DNA of 64,000 nucleotides. Source: Cytophagaceae bacterium (lineage in GTDB: Bacteria > Bacteroidota > Bacteroidia > Flavobacteriales > Flavobacteriaceae). This document shows positions 42,470 to 51,008 of the stretch, in pieces; the first letter of the stretch is position 1; the number at the start of each line of letters is the position of its first letter. The notes beneath the pieces were generated by a model. That model ran no database searches. It saw nothing but the letters and a program-made list of their open reading frames with translations, and was not told where the DNA came from. Location of the stretch: positions 111,484-175,483 of the forward strand of contig PALD01000033.1 in assembly GCA_002710685.1 (NCBI GenBank). Reading direction: 5' to 3'. Position numbers and translations under genes: made by a program.

Positions 42470-43978
42470 TTAATAACCCGGGTTTTGTTCTAGATTGGGG
42501 TTAAGAAGAATTTCCCTATCTGGTATGGGCCACAGGTAATCCCTGTTGGGATTAAAGTTTCTTTCTTCTATTACATTACCGTCTTTATCAAGGCCCGGTT
42601 GATTCATCACGATTTCTGCTGTCATCCACCTTTTAATATCAAGATAAAATAATCCTTCACCAGCAAATTCAACTCTTCTTTCTCGTCTTAAAACTTCACG
42701 AAATTCTTCCTTGCTTAACCCCGGGGTAACATCTGGCATATCTACAGAAGGTCTGTTCCTGACCTCGTTGATTGCATCATAAGCTATTGTTGTAGGTCCA
42801 TTTAATTCATTCTCGGCTTCCGCCAAAGTAAGCAATGCTTCGGCATATCTAAATAGAATTGGATTGATTTCAGACTGGTTGGGGCTAGGTCTTTGCCTTA
42901 CTTCATCATCTACAAAATAGGTATACTTCTTAAAGGCAAAACCTGTTAAATCTGCAAAGAGTTCATCACCGGTCACTAAACTTCCATTATACATAGATCC
43001 TATTGTAATAATTGTTTGGTTTAATCTAGGATCTCTATTTTTATAAGGATCATCTGGGTCATATTGAGCTGAATTCTCTGGGGTCAGGCCATCTTTCATC
43101 AAATAAGCGTCAGGTAAAGATTTAAAGACATTCCCCTGTTGAAAGAGTTCATGGTAATTATTCAAGATTTCAGGGAATTGATAGCCTATATCAAAAATGA
43201 CTTCACTGTTATGTTCATTTTCAAGAAGAAAAAGCCCCCTGTAATCTGGAAACAAAGTGTACTCTTGTAAATCAACAACATCTTGGGCTGCATCGATGGC
43301 CTGTGACCAATTTTTATTGTATAATGCAGACCTTGCCTTGAGCATCAGAGCAGCTCCTTTTGTGGCACGGCCTAAGTCTGCCGCTCCATATGAGGGGGGT
43401 AAGTCCTGAATAGCAATATCGAGATCTGAATGTATTTGGTCATAAACATCATCTTTACTATTCCTGGGCAAATCCCCTTGTGTATTATTGTCTGGAGGGT
43501 CAAGAATCAAAGGCACGCCACCATAATATTCAATTAAGTTGTGATAATACAGGGCCCTTAAGAAATAAGCCTCGGCTTTAAATCTCGTTCTTAGGTCCTC
43601 ATCCATATTCACTTGGTCAATATTTGCAATAAGCGTATTTGTCCTGCCTATTCCTTCATAACATATTCTATATCGTGAGTTTATAAGGGGTAGGGTAGGG
43701 TTGTTCTCTCCCCGGGCAATTGATGAAGCTCCACTACCATCATCAATCTCAAAAGCATTAGGAGTGATGTCTTCAAGCTTTAATAGCCAACTGCCCTCAC
43801 CATTATAAGCATCACGTAATGATTGATAGCAGCCAGTTAATGCTGATTTTGCATTTTCTTCACTAGTCCAAAATGTATCAACATTACTTTGATCAGCAGG
43901 CTCTAGATTAAGTAAATCCTCAGAGCATGAAAGTAGAAAGCATGTTGATATTAGTAAGGTTATATATATTTTTTTCAT
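42470..43978 (-). CDS. SusD/RagB-family glycan-binding outer-membrane lipoprotein
   Basis: From the ATG at 43978 the protein has a lipobox signal MKKIYITLLISTCFLLSC and the SusD architecture: an N-terminal TPR-like part (DTFWTSEENAKSALTGCYQSLRDAY), RFKAEAYFLRALYYHNLIEYYGGVPLIL in the middle, and the C-terminal RRERRVEFAGEGLFYLDIKRW. It caps its SusC partner as a lid that captures oligosaccharides. It lies 10 bases after susC. Length (502 residues) is normal. Confidence 0.95.
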   Translation of the reverse strand: MKKIYITLLISTCFLLSCSEDLLNLEPADQSNVDTFWTSEENAKSALTGCYQSLRDAYNGEGSWLLKLEDITPNAFEIDDGSGASSIARGENNPTLPLINSRYRICYEGIGRTNTLIANIDQVNMDEDLRTRFKAEAYFLRALYYHNLIEYYGGVPLILDPPDNNTQGDLPRNSKDDVYDQIHSDLDIAIQDLPPSYGAADLGRATKGAALMLKARSALYNKNWSQAIDAAQDVVDLQEYTLFPDYRGLFLLENEHNSEVIFDIGYQFPEILNNYHELFQQGNVFKSLPDAYLMKDGLTPENSAQYDPDDPYKNRDPRLNQTIITIGSMYNGSLVTGDELFADLTGFAFKKYTYFVDDEVRQRPSPNQSEINPILFRYAEALLTLAEAENELNGPTTIAYDAINEVRNRPSVDMPDVTPGLSKEEFREVLRRERRVEFAGEGLFYLDIKRWMTAEIVMNQPGLDKDGNVIEERNFNPNRDYLWPIPDREILLNPNLEQNPGY

Positions 43979-43988
43979 CTTATCTTTT

Positions 43989-46900
43989 TTAGAATGATAC
44001 ATTCACCCCCAGGGTATAAATTTTTGTTGAAGGATAGTTAAAGAAGTCATTCCCTATCAAATCTGTCTCTGGATCAAAATCCTTTAAAGGTGTAAATGTT
44101 ACCAGGTTTTGTCCATTTATAAAAAGTTTTAGGTTCTTCAACCCCCAGTTGCTCACCAGTTCTGAATCAAAGTCATAAGAGAGCTGTATATTCTTCAACC
44201 TCAAGTAAGAGGCATCAAGTAACCAGAAATCACTGTCCCTAAAAAGGGTGTTCTGTGCGTCTTGATATCGTATCAAGAGAGGGTAGCTCGCATTTGGATT
44301 ATCAGGTGTCCAGGAATCTTTTGCCCAGCCTATGGGTAATGAAGTCCCAAACCAGAAAGGTACTCCAGAAACATGCTTGTTATAGGTTTGCACATCAGCC
44401 ACTCCTTGCCAAAAGGTATTTAACTTGAAGTTTTTATAGCCAAAGTTAACATTGAATGAATACGTATAACTTGGTATCGTGCTCCCTTCAGCTTGTCTGT
44501 CATTGATATCTATGACTCCATCATTGTTTATATCCTTATATTTTATATAACCTGGCTTAGTATCATTACCCTGAAAGGGACTATTGTCAATTTCTTCCTG
44601 TGATTGAAAATATCCATTAGATTGATATAACAAAAATTGATTGATAGGGCGTCCTTCTTGTGTTATATTGAAAGGTCCCCTGCCATCTGAAGAATAATCA
44701 TCTAGGATAATCTCACCGTTGAGGTTCACTACCTTGTTCTTGATATAGGTAAGACTACCGGAAACCTCATAGCTAAAATCACCTAGGTTGTTGCGGTGTC
44801 CTAGAGCTATTTCTATACCCTTGTTTTCAATTTTACCAATATTTCTAATGGGGCCGCCCAGTGCTCCTACCTGATAAGGGATTCCTACTGGCCTTAAAAC
44901 ATCATCCGTGGTTTTTATAAAATATTCTAGGCTAGTCGTAAATTTTCCATTAAGAAAAGATGCGTCAACACCTAAATTTGAAATGGTAGTGGTCTCCCAA
45001 GTGATATTATCATCATTGTCCACTAATACAGCTGTTCCTGGATTCAATGTACTACCAAAGATGTAGTCTTGATTAGGAGATATTAAATCTAGGTAGCGGA
45101 ACAAACCTATACGTTCATTACCCAGCTGACCCCATGAAGCTCTTACCTTCAATTGCCCTAGCCAATCAATATCTCTTAAAAAGTCTTCTTCATTGATTCT
45201 CCATCCTGCAGAAACCGATGGGAAAAATGCCCATTTATTGCCTTCTGCAAAACGGGATGAGCCATCATATCTAAAGTTTGCCTCAAAAAGATATTTTCCT
45301 TTGAGAACAGCATTGGCTCTACCAAAATAAGATATCAATCGAGACTGTGTGGTCGTGCCGCTTACTTGAGGGTTTGTACTGCCGGCATTGAGTTCATAAA
45401 GGTCATTGCTCAGATAGCCTTCATTAGCAGCTGTAAAATAAGTGTCCTTTGCATTTTCATAACTAGTGCCCAAAAGAAATTTCAGTTCACTGAGGTCATC
45501 ATAGCTTTTTTCCCAGTTTAGGGTGTTAAATATGGTAAGGTTAAAGCTTTCATCATCTCTTTGGTCAACACCTCTTTGCTGGCCCTCAAAGGTAACATAA
45601 GGATTTCCTCCTGCTTGAATCTGGGTGGGTTCTTTAGTCTTTGCATCATACAGGGTGATTTCTGGAGTAAAGATTTTTCTCCTGTTATCCTTACTGGTGT
45701 ATCCTATATTAAGTTTATATTTTAAATCGAAAGGCAATTCAACTTCTGCAAAAGCATTAAGGAAAAGTTGTTGCAGCCGTATATCGGTATCACCTTCATC
45801 AGTGAGGGCCAATGGGTTGCGAAACCTGCGGTGACCAGGTATGTCAAACCAGTTCATACCATAGTTTCCATCCTCAAGGTATGTGGGGTGGTAGGCTTGT
45901 GCCTTAAAGATCATCTGCATGGCTTCTGGAATCCCCACGGTGGGTTCATCCCTATCCTTATAGGTATAATTAAATGTACCCCCAATGCTCAGATAATCTT
46001 TAAGTTTTGAGTTTATCTGAAAATTTGTGTTGTACCTCCTTGAATCTGTACCCCTGAGCACACCATCCTGATTTAAAAATCCCAGGGAAAGGGCATAAGT
46101 GGTTTTTTCCCCACCACCTGAGAACCTTAGATTATGCTCTTGTATGACAGCAGGATCAAACATAATATCATACCAGTTGTTGTTAGGGTAGATGTATGGG
46201 TCTGTTTGCATACCTGCACGATATTCATCTATCAAGGATTGCGGGAAGACCAGTGCACTTTCACTGGTGCCAAAATTAAGTTGGGCTTGAGAGTAGAGCT
46301 CCATCCACTGGACCGGGTCTTTAAGACGACGGGGCAATGATATTACCTCCTGTACACCAAAGCTTCCATTGTAAGAAATCAAACTTTGTTCTGATCCTTT
46401 TTTGGTAGTTACCAAAACGACTCCATTTGCCGCCCTAGACCCATAAATAGCTGCTGAGGCAGCATCCTTGAGTACGGTAATGCTTTCAATATCATTAGGG
46501 TTAAGGTCATTGATTGAAAATTCTATACCATTGACAAGTACAAGTGGGTCATTGTTGTTCAATGTTCCCACGCCTCTTACCCGTATGGTTGCTGCATCAG
46601 AGCCGGGTTGACCCCCTACTTGATTTATGTAAACCCCCTGCATTCCCTGCAATGCCTGGCTTGCACTTGTGATAGGTCTGTTTTGAAGATCCTCTGCCTG
46701 GACGGAACTCACGGCACCAGTAAGATTGATTTTCTTTTGAGTGCCATACCCAACTACCACTACCTCGTCAAGGTTAGCTGCGTTTTCCTCTAACGATATC
46801 GTAACACTTTCTTGACCATCAAGGTTTATTTCTTTTGGAGTGAAACCTACATATGAAATTACAAGTATGGCATTTTCATCTGCTACTTTTATGGTGAAGT

Positions 46901-47417
46901 TCCCATCAAAATCTGATGTGACCCCGTTTGATGTTCCCTTTTCAATAATATTTGCCCCGGGGAGTGGTTGATTGTTAGCATCAAGAACCGTTCCCGTTAC
47001 CGAAAATTGAATGGGTTGTTCAATAACTTCTTCTCTAGGTTTAATAAGGTCAGGTACCGGGATTTTCTTGAGAATGATTTGTTTGTTAAGAACCTCATAG
47101 CTTATCGCGGTCTTTTTAAACATGTTGTTCAAGATATTCTTGATGGGTTTTTTGTTAACATGTATGGATAGCTTACGTTTTACATCTACATCTCTCCTAT
47201 TGAGCAAGAATTTATATTCAGACATAGACTCGATTTCATGAATAACCTCTGCGACGGTGACGTCATTTAAATCAAGGGTTATTTTTTTGTTTTGAGAATA
47301 GGTGTTAGCCTGTATCTGTATGAAGGAAACTATCGTGAAAAATACAGTTAGTTTCATTTTTAGACTTAATTTGGAAATAGAATGGGTTACACTCTCAACG
47401 TATGAGCGCTTTTTCAT
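43989..47417 (-). CDS. SusC/RagA TonB-dependent receptor with N-terminal STN signalling domain
   Basis: About 1142 residues. After a signal peptide come an STN domain (about 45 to 115, LNDVTVAEVIHEIESMSEYKF), a CarboxypepD_reg-like domain (GTVLDANNQPLPGANIIEKG), the plug with DEVVVVGYGTQKKINLTGAVS, and a 22-strand barrel. It imports glycans bound by SusD using TonB energy. The STN domain marks it as a transducer to the FecR protein encoded immediately upstream, so substrate binding should switch on the ECF sigma factor. I chose the ATG at 47417; an ATG 15 bases earlier is also in frame. Confidence 0.95.
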   Translation of the reverse strand: MKKRSYVESVTHSISKLSLKMKLTVFFTIVSFIQIQANTYSQNKKITLDLNDVTVAEVIHEIESMSEYKFLLNRRDVDVKRKLSIHVNKKPIKNILNNMFKKTAISYEVLNKQIILKKIPVPDLIKPREEVIEQPIQFSVTGTVLDANNQPLPGANIIEKGTSNGVTSDFDGNFTIKVADENAILVISYVGFTPKEINLDGQESVTISLEENAANLDEVVVVGYGTQKKINLTGAVSSVQAEDLQNRPITSASQALQGMQGVYINQVGGQPGSDAATIRVRGVGTLNNNDPLVLVNGIEFSINDLNPNDIESITVLKDAASAAIYGSRAANGVVLVTTKKGSEQSLISYNGSFGVQEVISLPRRLKDPVQWMELYSQAQLNFGTSESALVFPQSLIDEYRAGMQTDPYIYPNNNWYDIMFDPAVIQEHNLRFSGGGEKTTYALSLGFLNQDGVLRGTDSRRYNTNFQINSKLKDYLSIGGTFNYTYKDRDEPTVGIPEAMQMIFKAQAYHPTYLEDGNYGMNWFDIPGHRRFRNPLALTDEGDTDIRLQQLFLNAFAEVELPFDLKYKLNIGYTSKDNRRKIFTPEITLYDAKTKEPTQIQAGGNPYVTFEGQQRGVDQRDDESFNLTIFNTLNWEKSYDDLSELKFLLGTSYENAKDTYFTAANEGYLSNDLYELNAGSTNPQVSGTTTQSRLISYFGRANAVLKGKYLFEANFRYDGSSRFAEGNKWAFFPSVSAGWRINEEDFLRDIDWLGQLKVRASWGQLGNERIGLFRYLDLISPNQDYIFGSTLNPGTAVLVDNDDNITWETTTISNLGVDASFLNGKFTTSLEYFIKTTDDVLRPVGIPYQVGALGGPIRNIGKIENKGIEIALGHRNNLGDFSYEVSGSLTYIKNKVVNLNGEIILDDYSSDGRGPFNITQEGRPINQFLLYQSNGYFQSQEEIDNSPFQGNDTKPGYIKYKDINNDGVIDINDRQAEGSTIPSYTYSFNVNFGYKNFKLNTFWQGVADVQTYNKHVSGVPFWFGTSLPIGWAKDSWTPDNPNASYPLLIRYQDAQNTLFRDSDFWLLDASYLRLKNIQLSYDFDSELVSNWGLKNLKLFINGQNLVTFTPLKDFDPETDLIGNDFFNYPSTKIYTLGVNVSF

Positions 47418-47562
47418 AATTTTACATTTCATTTTATTGATTTGAATATTTTTAAATCAGTTAACTATAATCGGGAAATGTTGCCGCATTTTCCGATTTT
47501 TTTGCTTTCCTCAGATGGGATGTAAATGGGTACTTCTTGATTTTTGCATTTTTATTACATAT

Positions 47563-48720
47563 TTAATTGATTGTTATCCGGTCATTATTTAATTTATATT
47601 CAAAGGGGTAGCTCTTAGTGAATGATTGCAAAACATCATCAATGGTTTCTATATCAAAAGAAGCATCAAACCTTTCATTATCAAGATCTTTATTATTGTT
47701 TTTTATCAATACATTGTATTTTCTCTCAAGTGCTAGGCGTATGCGTTTAAATGAAGTGTTCTTGAAAATCAATTTTCCATGTATCCATGCCGTATAGATT
47801 TCAGTATCCACGCTTTCAAGATTAACGATGTAATCATCTTTACCCCATTCTGCCTTATATCCAGGTTCTAACAGCGTTGATGTATTGTTGTTTTTTTGAG
47901 AAAGGCTTACTGATCCTTCAACGAGGGTTGTGTGCACACTTTTATTTTCTGGGTAGTTTGTGACATTGAATTTAGTTCCTAAAACTGTTATATTCAATGA
48001 ATCTGAATGTACTATAAAAGGTTTCTTGGAATTTTTTACCACATCAAAGAATGCCTCTCCTTTTAAGGTTACCTCCCTGGGCCTGCCATCTTCAAACTGG
48101 GTGGGGTATCTTAGTGAACTGCCAGCATTGAGATAAACGGTGGTGCCATCAGACAAAATGAGATTAAATTGCTTGCCATGTGGGATGTATATTGTGTTGT
48201 AAGATACTGCATATGCTTTTGCAGGAGCATTATAAACTAACTTCTCTCCTTCTTGACGACCTATGGATTTGCCCTGTGAATTCTTGAGAATCATCTTCCC
48301 ATTAGGATCAAGTATCTGTTTTGTTCCATTTTCAGACTCAATGGTTATTTGTTCTGTACTATCTTCTTTTGAAGTGTTTGTAATTGATTTGTCATTAAGT
48401 CTTGATACAAATACATATCCAAAACTCATCATTATAATAAAGATGGCAGCATATTTAATAAAATTGGAAAACCGTATTCTCTTGGTGGTTTTTTCTTTTT
48501 TATCTGTTTGATTTATCTCCTTGAGAAGTCCTTGTTGAAGGGTTTTAATATCAATATTTTCCAGACCTATTGTAATTTCATGGTGAGTTTTTACATATTG
48601 CTCAAAAAGTTCTTGGTTTTCAATATTCTTTATCCATAATGATAGCTTCTGGATATCCTCTTGAGATGCCTCATTAGATAAAAATCGAATTATGCACTTT
48701 TCTAATTCGTGACTTATCAT
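47563..48720 (-). CDS. FecR-family anti-sigma factor
   Basis: The 385-residue protein has an N-terminal cytoplasmic sigma-binding part (about 1 to 80), a single transmembrane helix (about 88 to 106, FIKYAAIFIIMMSFGYVFV), a periplasmic FecR domain (IYIPHGKQFNLILSDGTTVYLNAGSSLRYP; GEAFFDVVKNSKKPFIVHSDSLNITVLGTKFNV) and a C-terminal STN-interacting region. It relays binding at the SusC STN domain to the sigma factor encoded divergently. It is the first gene of the minus-strand operon. Confidence 0.94.
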   Translation of the reverse strand: MISHELEKCIIRFLSNEASQEDIQKLSLWIKNIENQELFEQYVKTHHEITIGLENIDIKTLQQGLLKEINQTDKKEKTTKRIRFSNFIKYAAIFIIMMSFGYVFVSRLNDKSITNTSKEDSTEQITIESENGTKQILDPNGKMILKNSQGKSIGRQEGEKLVYNAPAKAYAVSYNTIYIPHGKQFNLILSDGTTVYLNAGSSLRYPTQFEDGRPREVTLKGEAFFDVVKNSKKPFIVHSDSLNITVLGTKFNVTNYPENKSVHTTLVEGSVSLSQKNNNTSTLLEPGYKAEWGKDDYIVNLESVDTEIYTAWIHGKLIFKNTSFKRIRLALERKYNVLIKNNNKDLDNERFDASFDIETIDDVLQSFTKSYPFEYKLNNDRITIN

Positions 48721-48860
48721 TTATTATTGATTTATATAAGTATGACAGCTACCATTTTAAAAACCCTAATATTTTCATAAAAAAAATTTCATATATTTAT
48801 TTTTTCAAGAAATATTTAGCATAATGACAGTAAACATAAATCCTTTAATCTAAGTGTGAA
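48721..48860. promoter_or_regulatory. Divergent promoter region between fecR and the ECF sigma gene
   Basis: 140 very AT-rich bases separate the two starts and must hold both promoters. I find no clean TAnnTTTG box, which would fit control by the ECF factor itself rather than by the housekeeping sigma. Confidence 0.5.
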
Positions 48861-49430
48861 ATGTTAGAAAAAAGCGATTCTTTTCTTGTTGATTCTCTTC
48901 GGGAGGGGAGTGAGAATGCGTATATGGTGGTGATTGAAAAATATGGGCAAAAACTATATGCTTATTTGGTTTCCCTTTCAGGCAATAAGGTTGTTTCCCA
49001 GGATTTATTACAAAACGTTTTTTTGAAGTTATGGGAATATAAAGAAAAGCTACAGGTAGATTCTTCTTTAAAAAACTATCTGTATAAGACTGCTTACCAT
49101 GAATTTATAAATCATTATAAGCGTAATCATACTAGAAAACTTATTGAAGAAAAATACCATGAGGCCCTTGAAAAAATAATTCAGGAACAAGATGAATCTC
49201 GTACTGAACAAGTAGCTTATTTACTGCCTCTTGAAATTGAAAAACTATCTCCTAGATGTCAACAAGTTTTTATGCTTAGCCGAGAAGAAGGACTGACAAA
49301 TAAAGAAATTGCAAGACATCTTGATATATCTGTAAAAAATGTAGAAGCTCAAATCACAAAAGCCTTTAAATCAATTAAGGAAGGATTGAGTGAAAAATAC
49401 AAGATGTTGTTGTTTTTAATAACAAAATAA
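48861..49430 (+). CDS. ECF RNA polymerase sigma factor (Bacteroidota SusCD-associated type)
   Basis: The 189-residue protein has a sigma-70 region 2 (FLVDSLREGSENAYMVVIEKYGQKLYAYLVSLSG, VVSQDLLQNVFLKLWEYKEKL) and region 4 (IEKLSPRCQQVFMLSREEGLTNKEIARHLDISVKNVEAQITKAFKSIKE). The lack of regions 1 and 3 is typical of ECF factors. It is transcribed away from fecR. Its expected targets are the susC, susD and sulfatase genes. Confidence 0.95.
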   Translation: MLEKSDSFLVDSLREGSENAYMVVIEKYGQKLYAYLVSLSGNKVVSQDLLQNVFLKLWEYKEKLQVDSSLKNYLYKTAYHEFINHYKRNHTRKLIEEKYHEALEKIIQEQDESRTEQVAYLLPLEIEKLSPRCQQVFMLSREEGLTNKEIARHLDISVKNVEAQITKAFKSIKEGLSEKYKMLLFLITK

Positions 49431-49436
49431 AAAATT

Positions 49437-49511
49437 TGCCACCCTCTCTTCACCCTTCATCCATCGCGTCCCGTCACGCGTGGCTCATACCTCATCCCTC
49501 GTACTTCACCC
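49437..49511. repeat. CT-rich degenerate short repeat
   Basis: Units such as CTTCACC, CTTCATCC, CTCATACC, CTCATCC, CTCGTAC and CTTCACC follow one another within 75 bases, interrupted by GCGTCCCGTCACGCG. It lies between the sigma gene and the convergent DUF2200 gene. It may be a decayed tandem or dispersed repeat. Confidence 0.45.
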
Positions 49512-49515
49512 GTTT

Positions 49516-49869
49516 TTATTCCCGCAATACTTTTTCCATCGCCTTGCCCCGGGCGAGTTCGTCAATCAGTTTGTCCAGGTAGCGCACTTTTTTCATGAGG
49601 GGGTCTTCGATTTCCTCGATGCGGTGCCCACAGATTACCCCCGTGATTTTTGAGACCTTGGGATTTAATAGGGGTGCTTGGTCAAAAAAATCCTCAAAGT
49701 TGGTCTTATGGGCTATATGGGCATCAATGGCCGCCTGGTCATAGCCCGTAAGCCAGCGTATGACCGTGTCCACGTCCTCTTTGCTCCTGCCTTTCTTTTC
49801 AACCTTGGTGATGTAGTGTGGGTACACCCCGCTAAAGGCCATGGTGTATATTCTGTGTTTTTTTTCCAT
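49516..49869 (-). CDS. DUF2200 family protein
   Basis: The 117-residue soluble protein fits DUF2200 throughout: [39 protein letters not shown], then [50 protein letters not shown]. The function is unknown. The family appears as a single conserved gene in many bacteria. It is GC-richer than the adjoining polysaccharide locus, so the core genome resumes here. Confidence 0.92.
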   Translation of the reverse strand: MEKKHRIYTMAFSGVYPHYITKVEKKGRSKEDVDTVIRWLTGYDQAAIDAHIAHKTNFEDFFDQAPLLNPKVSKITGVICGHRIEEIEDPLMKKVRYLDKLIDELARGKAMEKVLRE

Positions 49870-50240
49870 GATATCGTGGTTTTGAACCTATAAAATTGAT
49901 TGTTTTTCATGGAATAAGCAAGTATTTGGGCTTGACCCTACCGGCTATTTTTTTTAATAAAGTATTCATCATGGCCCCCTCAGTTCAGCACTTGCAGCGT
50001 CAGCGGTAAAAAAACACCCCGGTTGCATACCGGTTGACAAACCTTAAAGGGGTAACTCCCTTTTTATCATTTCTTTAAAAGAACTTCCCATAAAAATAGT
50101 TTAGCTTACTCTATATTTTTAGGGCAGGGACTCATGTTGATAAGGCTATTGCAAAAGTCATCATGAGCTAAAAAAATGCTTTCTTTGCCACAATTTTAAG
50201 TTGCGCCAGGAATGTATGTGGCGCCATAATAAGGAACAAG
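49870..50240. other. Intergenic region before the CAL67264-DinB-EttA cluster
   Basis: 371 bases without a convincing gene. A hairpin AAAGGGGTAACTCCCTTT lies at 50046..50063, followed by TTATC; it could act as a terminator on either strand. CCCCGGTTG and ACCGGTTG form an imperfect direct repeat near 50016..50036. The promoter of the next gene should lie at its right end. Confidence 0.5.
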
Positions 50241-50420
50241 ATGATGAATAAGAATACCGTACTGGCCTGGGCCACTTTTATAATGATATTCGTGGGAGTG
50301 GGGCTCATTGCCATGGGCGCCTTTAAATATGATGATGTTGCCGGCTGGGGCTTTGCCGCGGTAGGGATAGGGTTTTTTGCCATTGCCTGGGTATTCAATG
50401 CCCTTAAAGGACGTGTATAA
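50241..50420 (+). CDS. CAL67264-family small membrane protein
   Basis: The 59-residue protein MMNKNTVLAWATFIMIFVG and onward has two transmembrane segments separated by FKYDDVAGWG, and ends FNALKGRV. I recognise it as the small Flavobacterial CAL67264 family. An AAGGA ribosome-binding site lies 5 bases before the ATG at 50241. The TAA stop overlaps the DinB start as TAATG at 50418..50422. The function is unknown; constant linkage to DinB and EttA genes is what I recall of its context. Confidence 0.85.
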   Translation: MMNKNTVLAWATFIMIFVGVGLIAMGAFKYDDVAGWGFAAVGIGFFAIAWVFNALKGRV

Positions 50421-50884
50421 TGAACGAAATCAAAGCACAGATCATACGGCATCTTGAAAGTGGGGAGGCATTCATGCCCCTGCTGGACATGATTGACGAA
50501 GCTCCCTTCGGTATTTTGGGCAAGCGGCCCCATGGCCTGCCTTATTCCATCTATGAGCAGTTCTACCACATTGTCTATGCCCAGAAGGATATCCTTGATT
50601 TTTGCGTGGCGGACACCTATGAAGCACCCACCTGGCCAGCAGACTATTGGCCTGCAGCGCAAGCCCCGGCAGATGAAGGGGAATGGCAAGATCTAAAGCA
50701 ACAGTACCGTAGGGATAGGGATGCACTTTCCGCTTTCGCGAAAGAAACACAACTGGAATCAATCGTGAAACATGGCGACAGGCAAAGTGCCCTGCGCGAG
50801 CTCTTACTGGTCATTGAGCATACGGCCTACCACACCGGGCAAATCCTTATCTTGCTGAGGCTGCAGGGGGCACATTCTTCTTAA
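50420..50884 (+). CDS. DinB-like family protein
   Basis: The 154-residue four-helix protein fits DinB/YfiT: HLESGEAFMPLLDMID, QFYHIVYAQKDILDF with the first metal His, and the C-terminal LLVIEHTAYHTGQILILLRLQG with the His pair. DinB-like enzymes are metal-dependent thiol transferases or remain unassigned. Its start overlaps the stop of the CAL67264 gene. A GCTTTCGCGAAAG palindrome is embedded at 50732..50744, encoding the SAFAKE stretch. Confidence 0.88.
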   Translation: MNEIKAQIIRHLESGEAFMPLLDMIDEAPFGILGKRPHGLPYSIYEQFYHIVYAQKDILDFCVADTYEAPTWPADYWPAAQAPADEGEWQDLKQQYRRDRDALSAFAKETQLESIVKHGDRQSALRELLLVIEHTAYHTGQILILLRLQGAHSS

Positions 50885-51008
50885 AGAAATCTACTTCATA
50901 TTTGATACTTTTGCAGGAGCATGTTTACAGCAATGGTGATGGCCATGTATATGTACATGCACTCACAACAATCTGAACATAAATAATAATAGCAATAAAA
51001 CAATATAG

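Noticed and set aside
50168..50689. 173-residue minus-strand frame over the DinB-like gene
   Set aside because: The plus-strand CAL67264 and DinB genes have coherent domains, a ribosome-binding site and a TAATG overlap.
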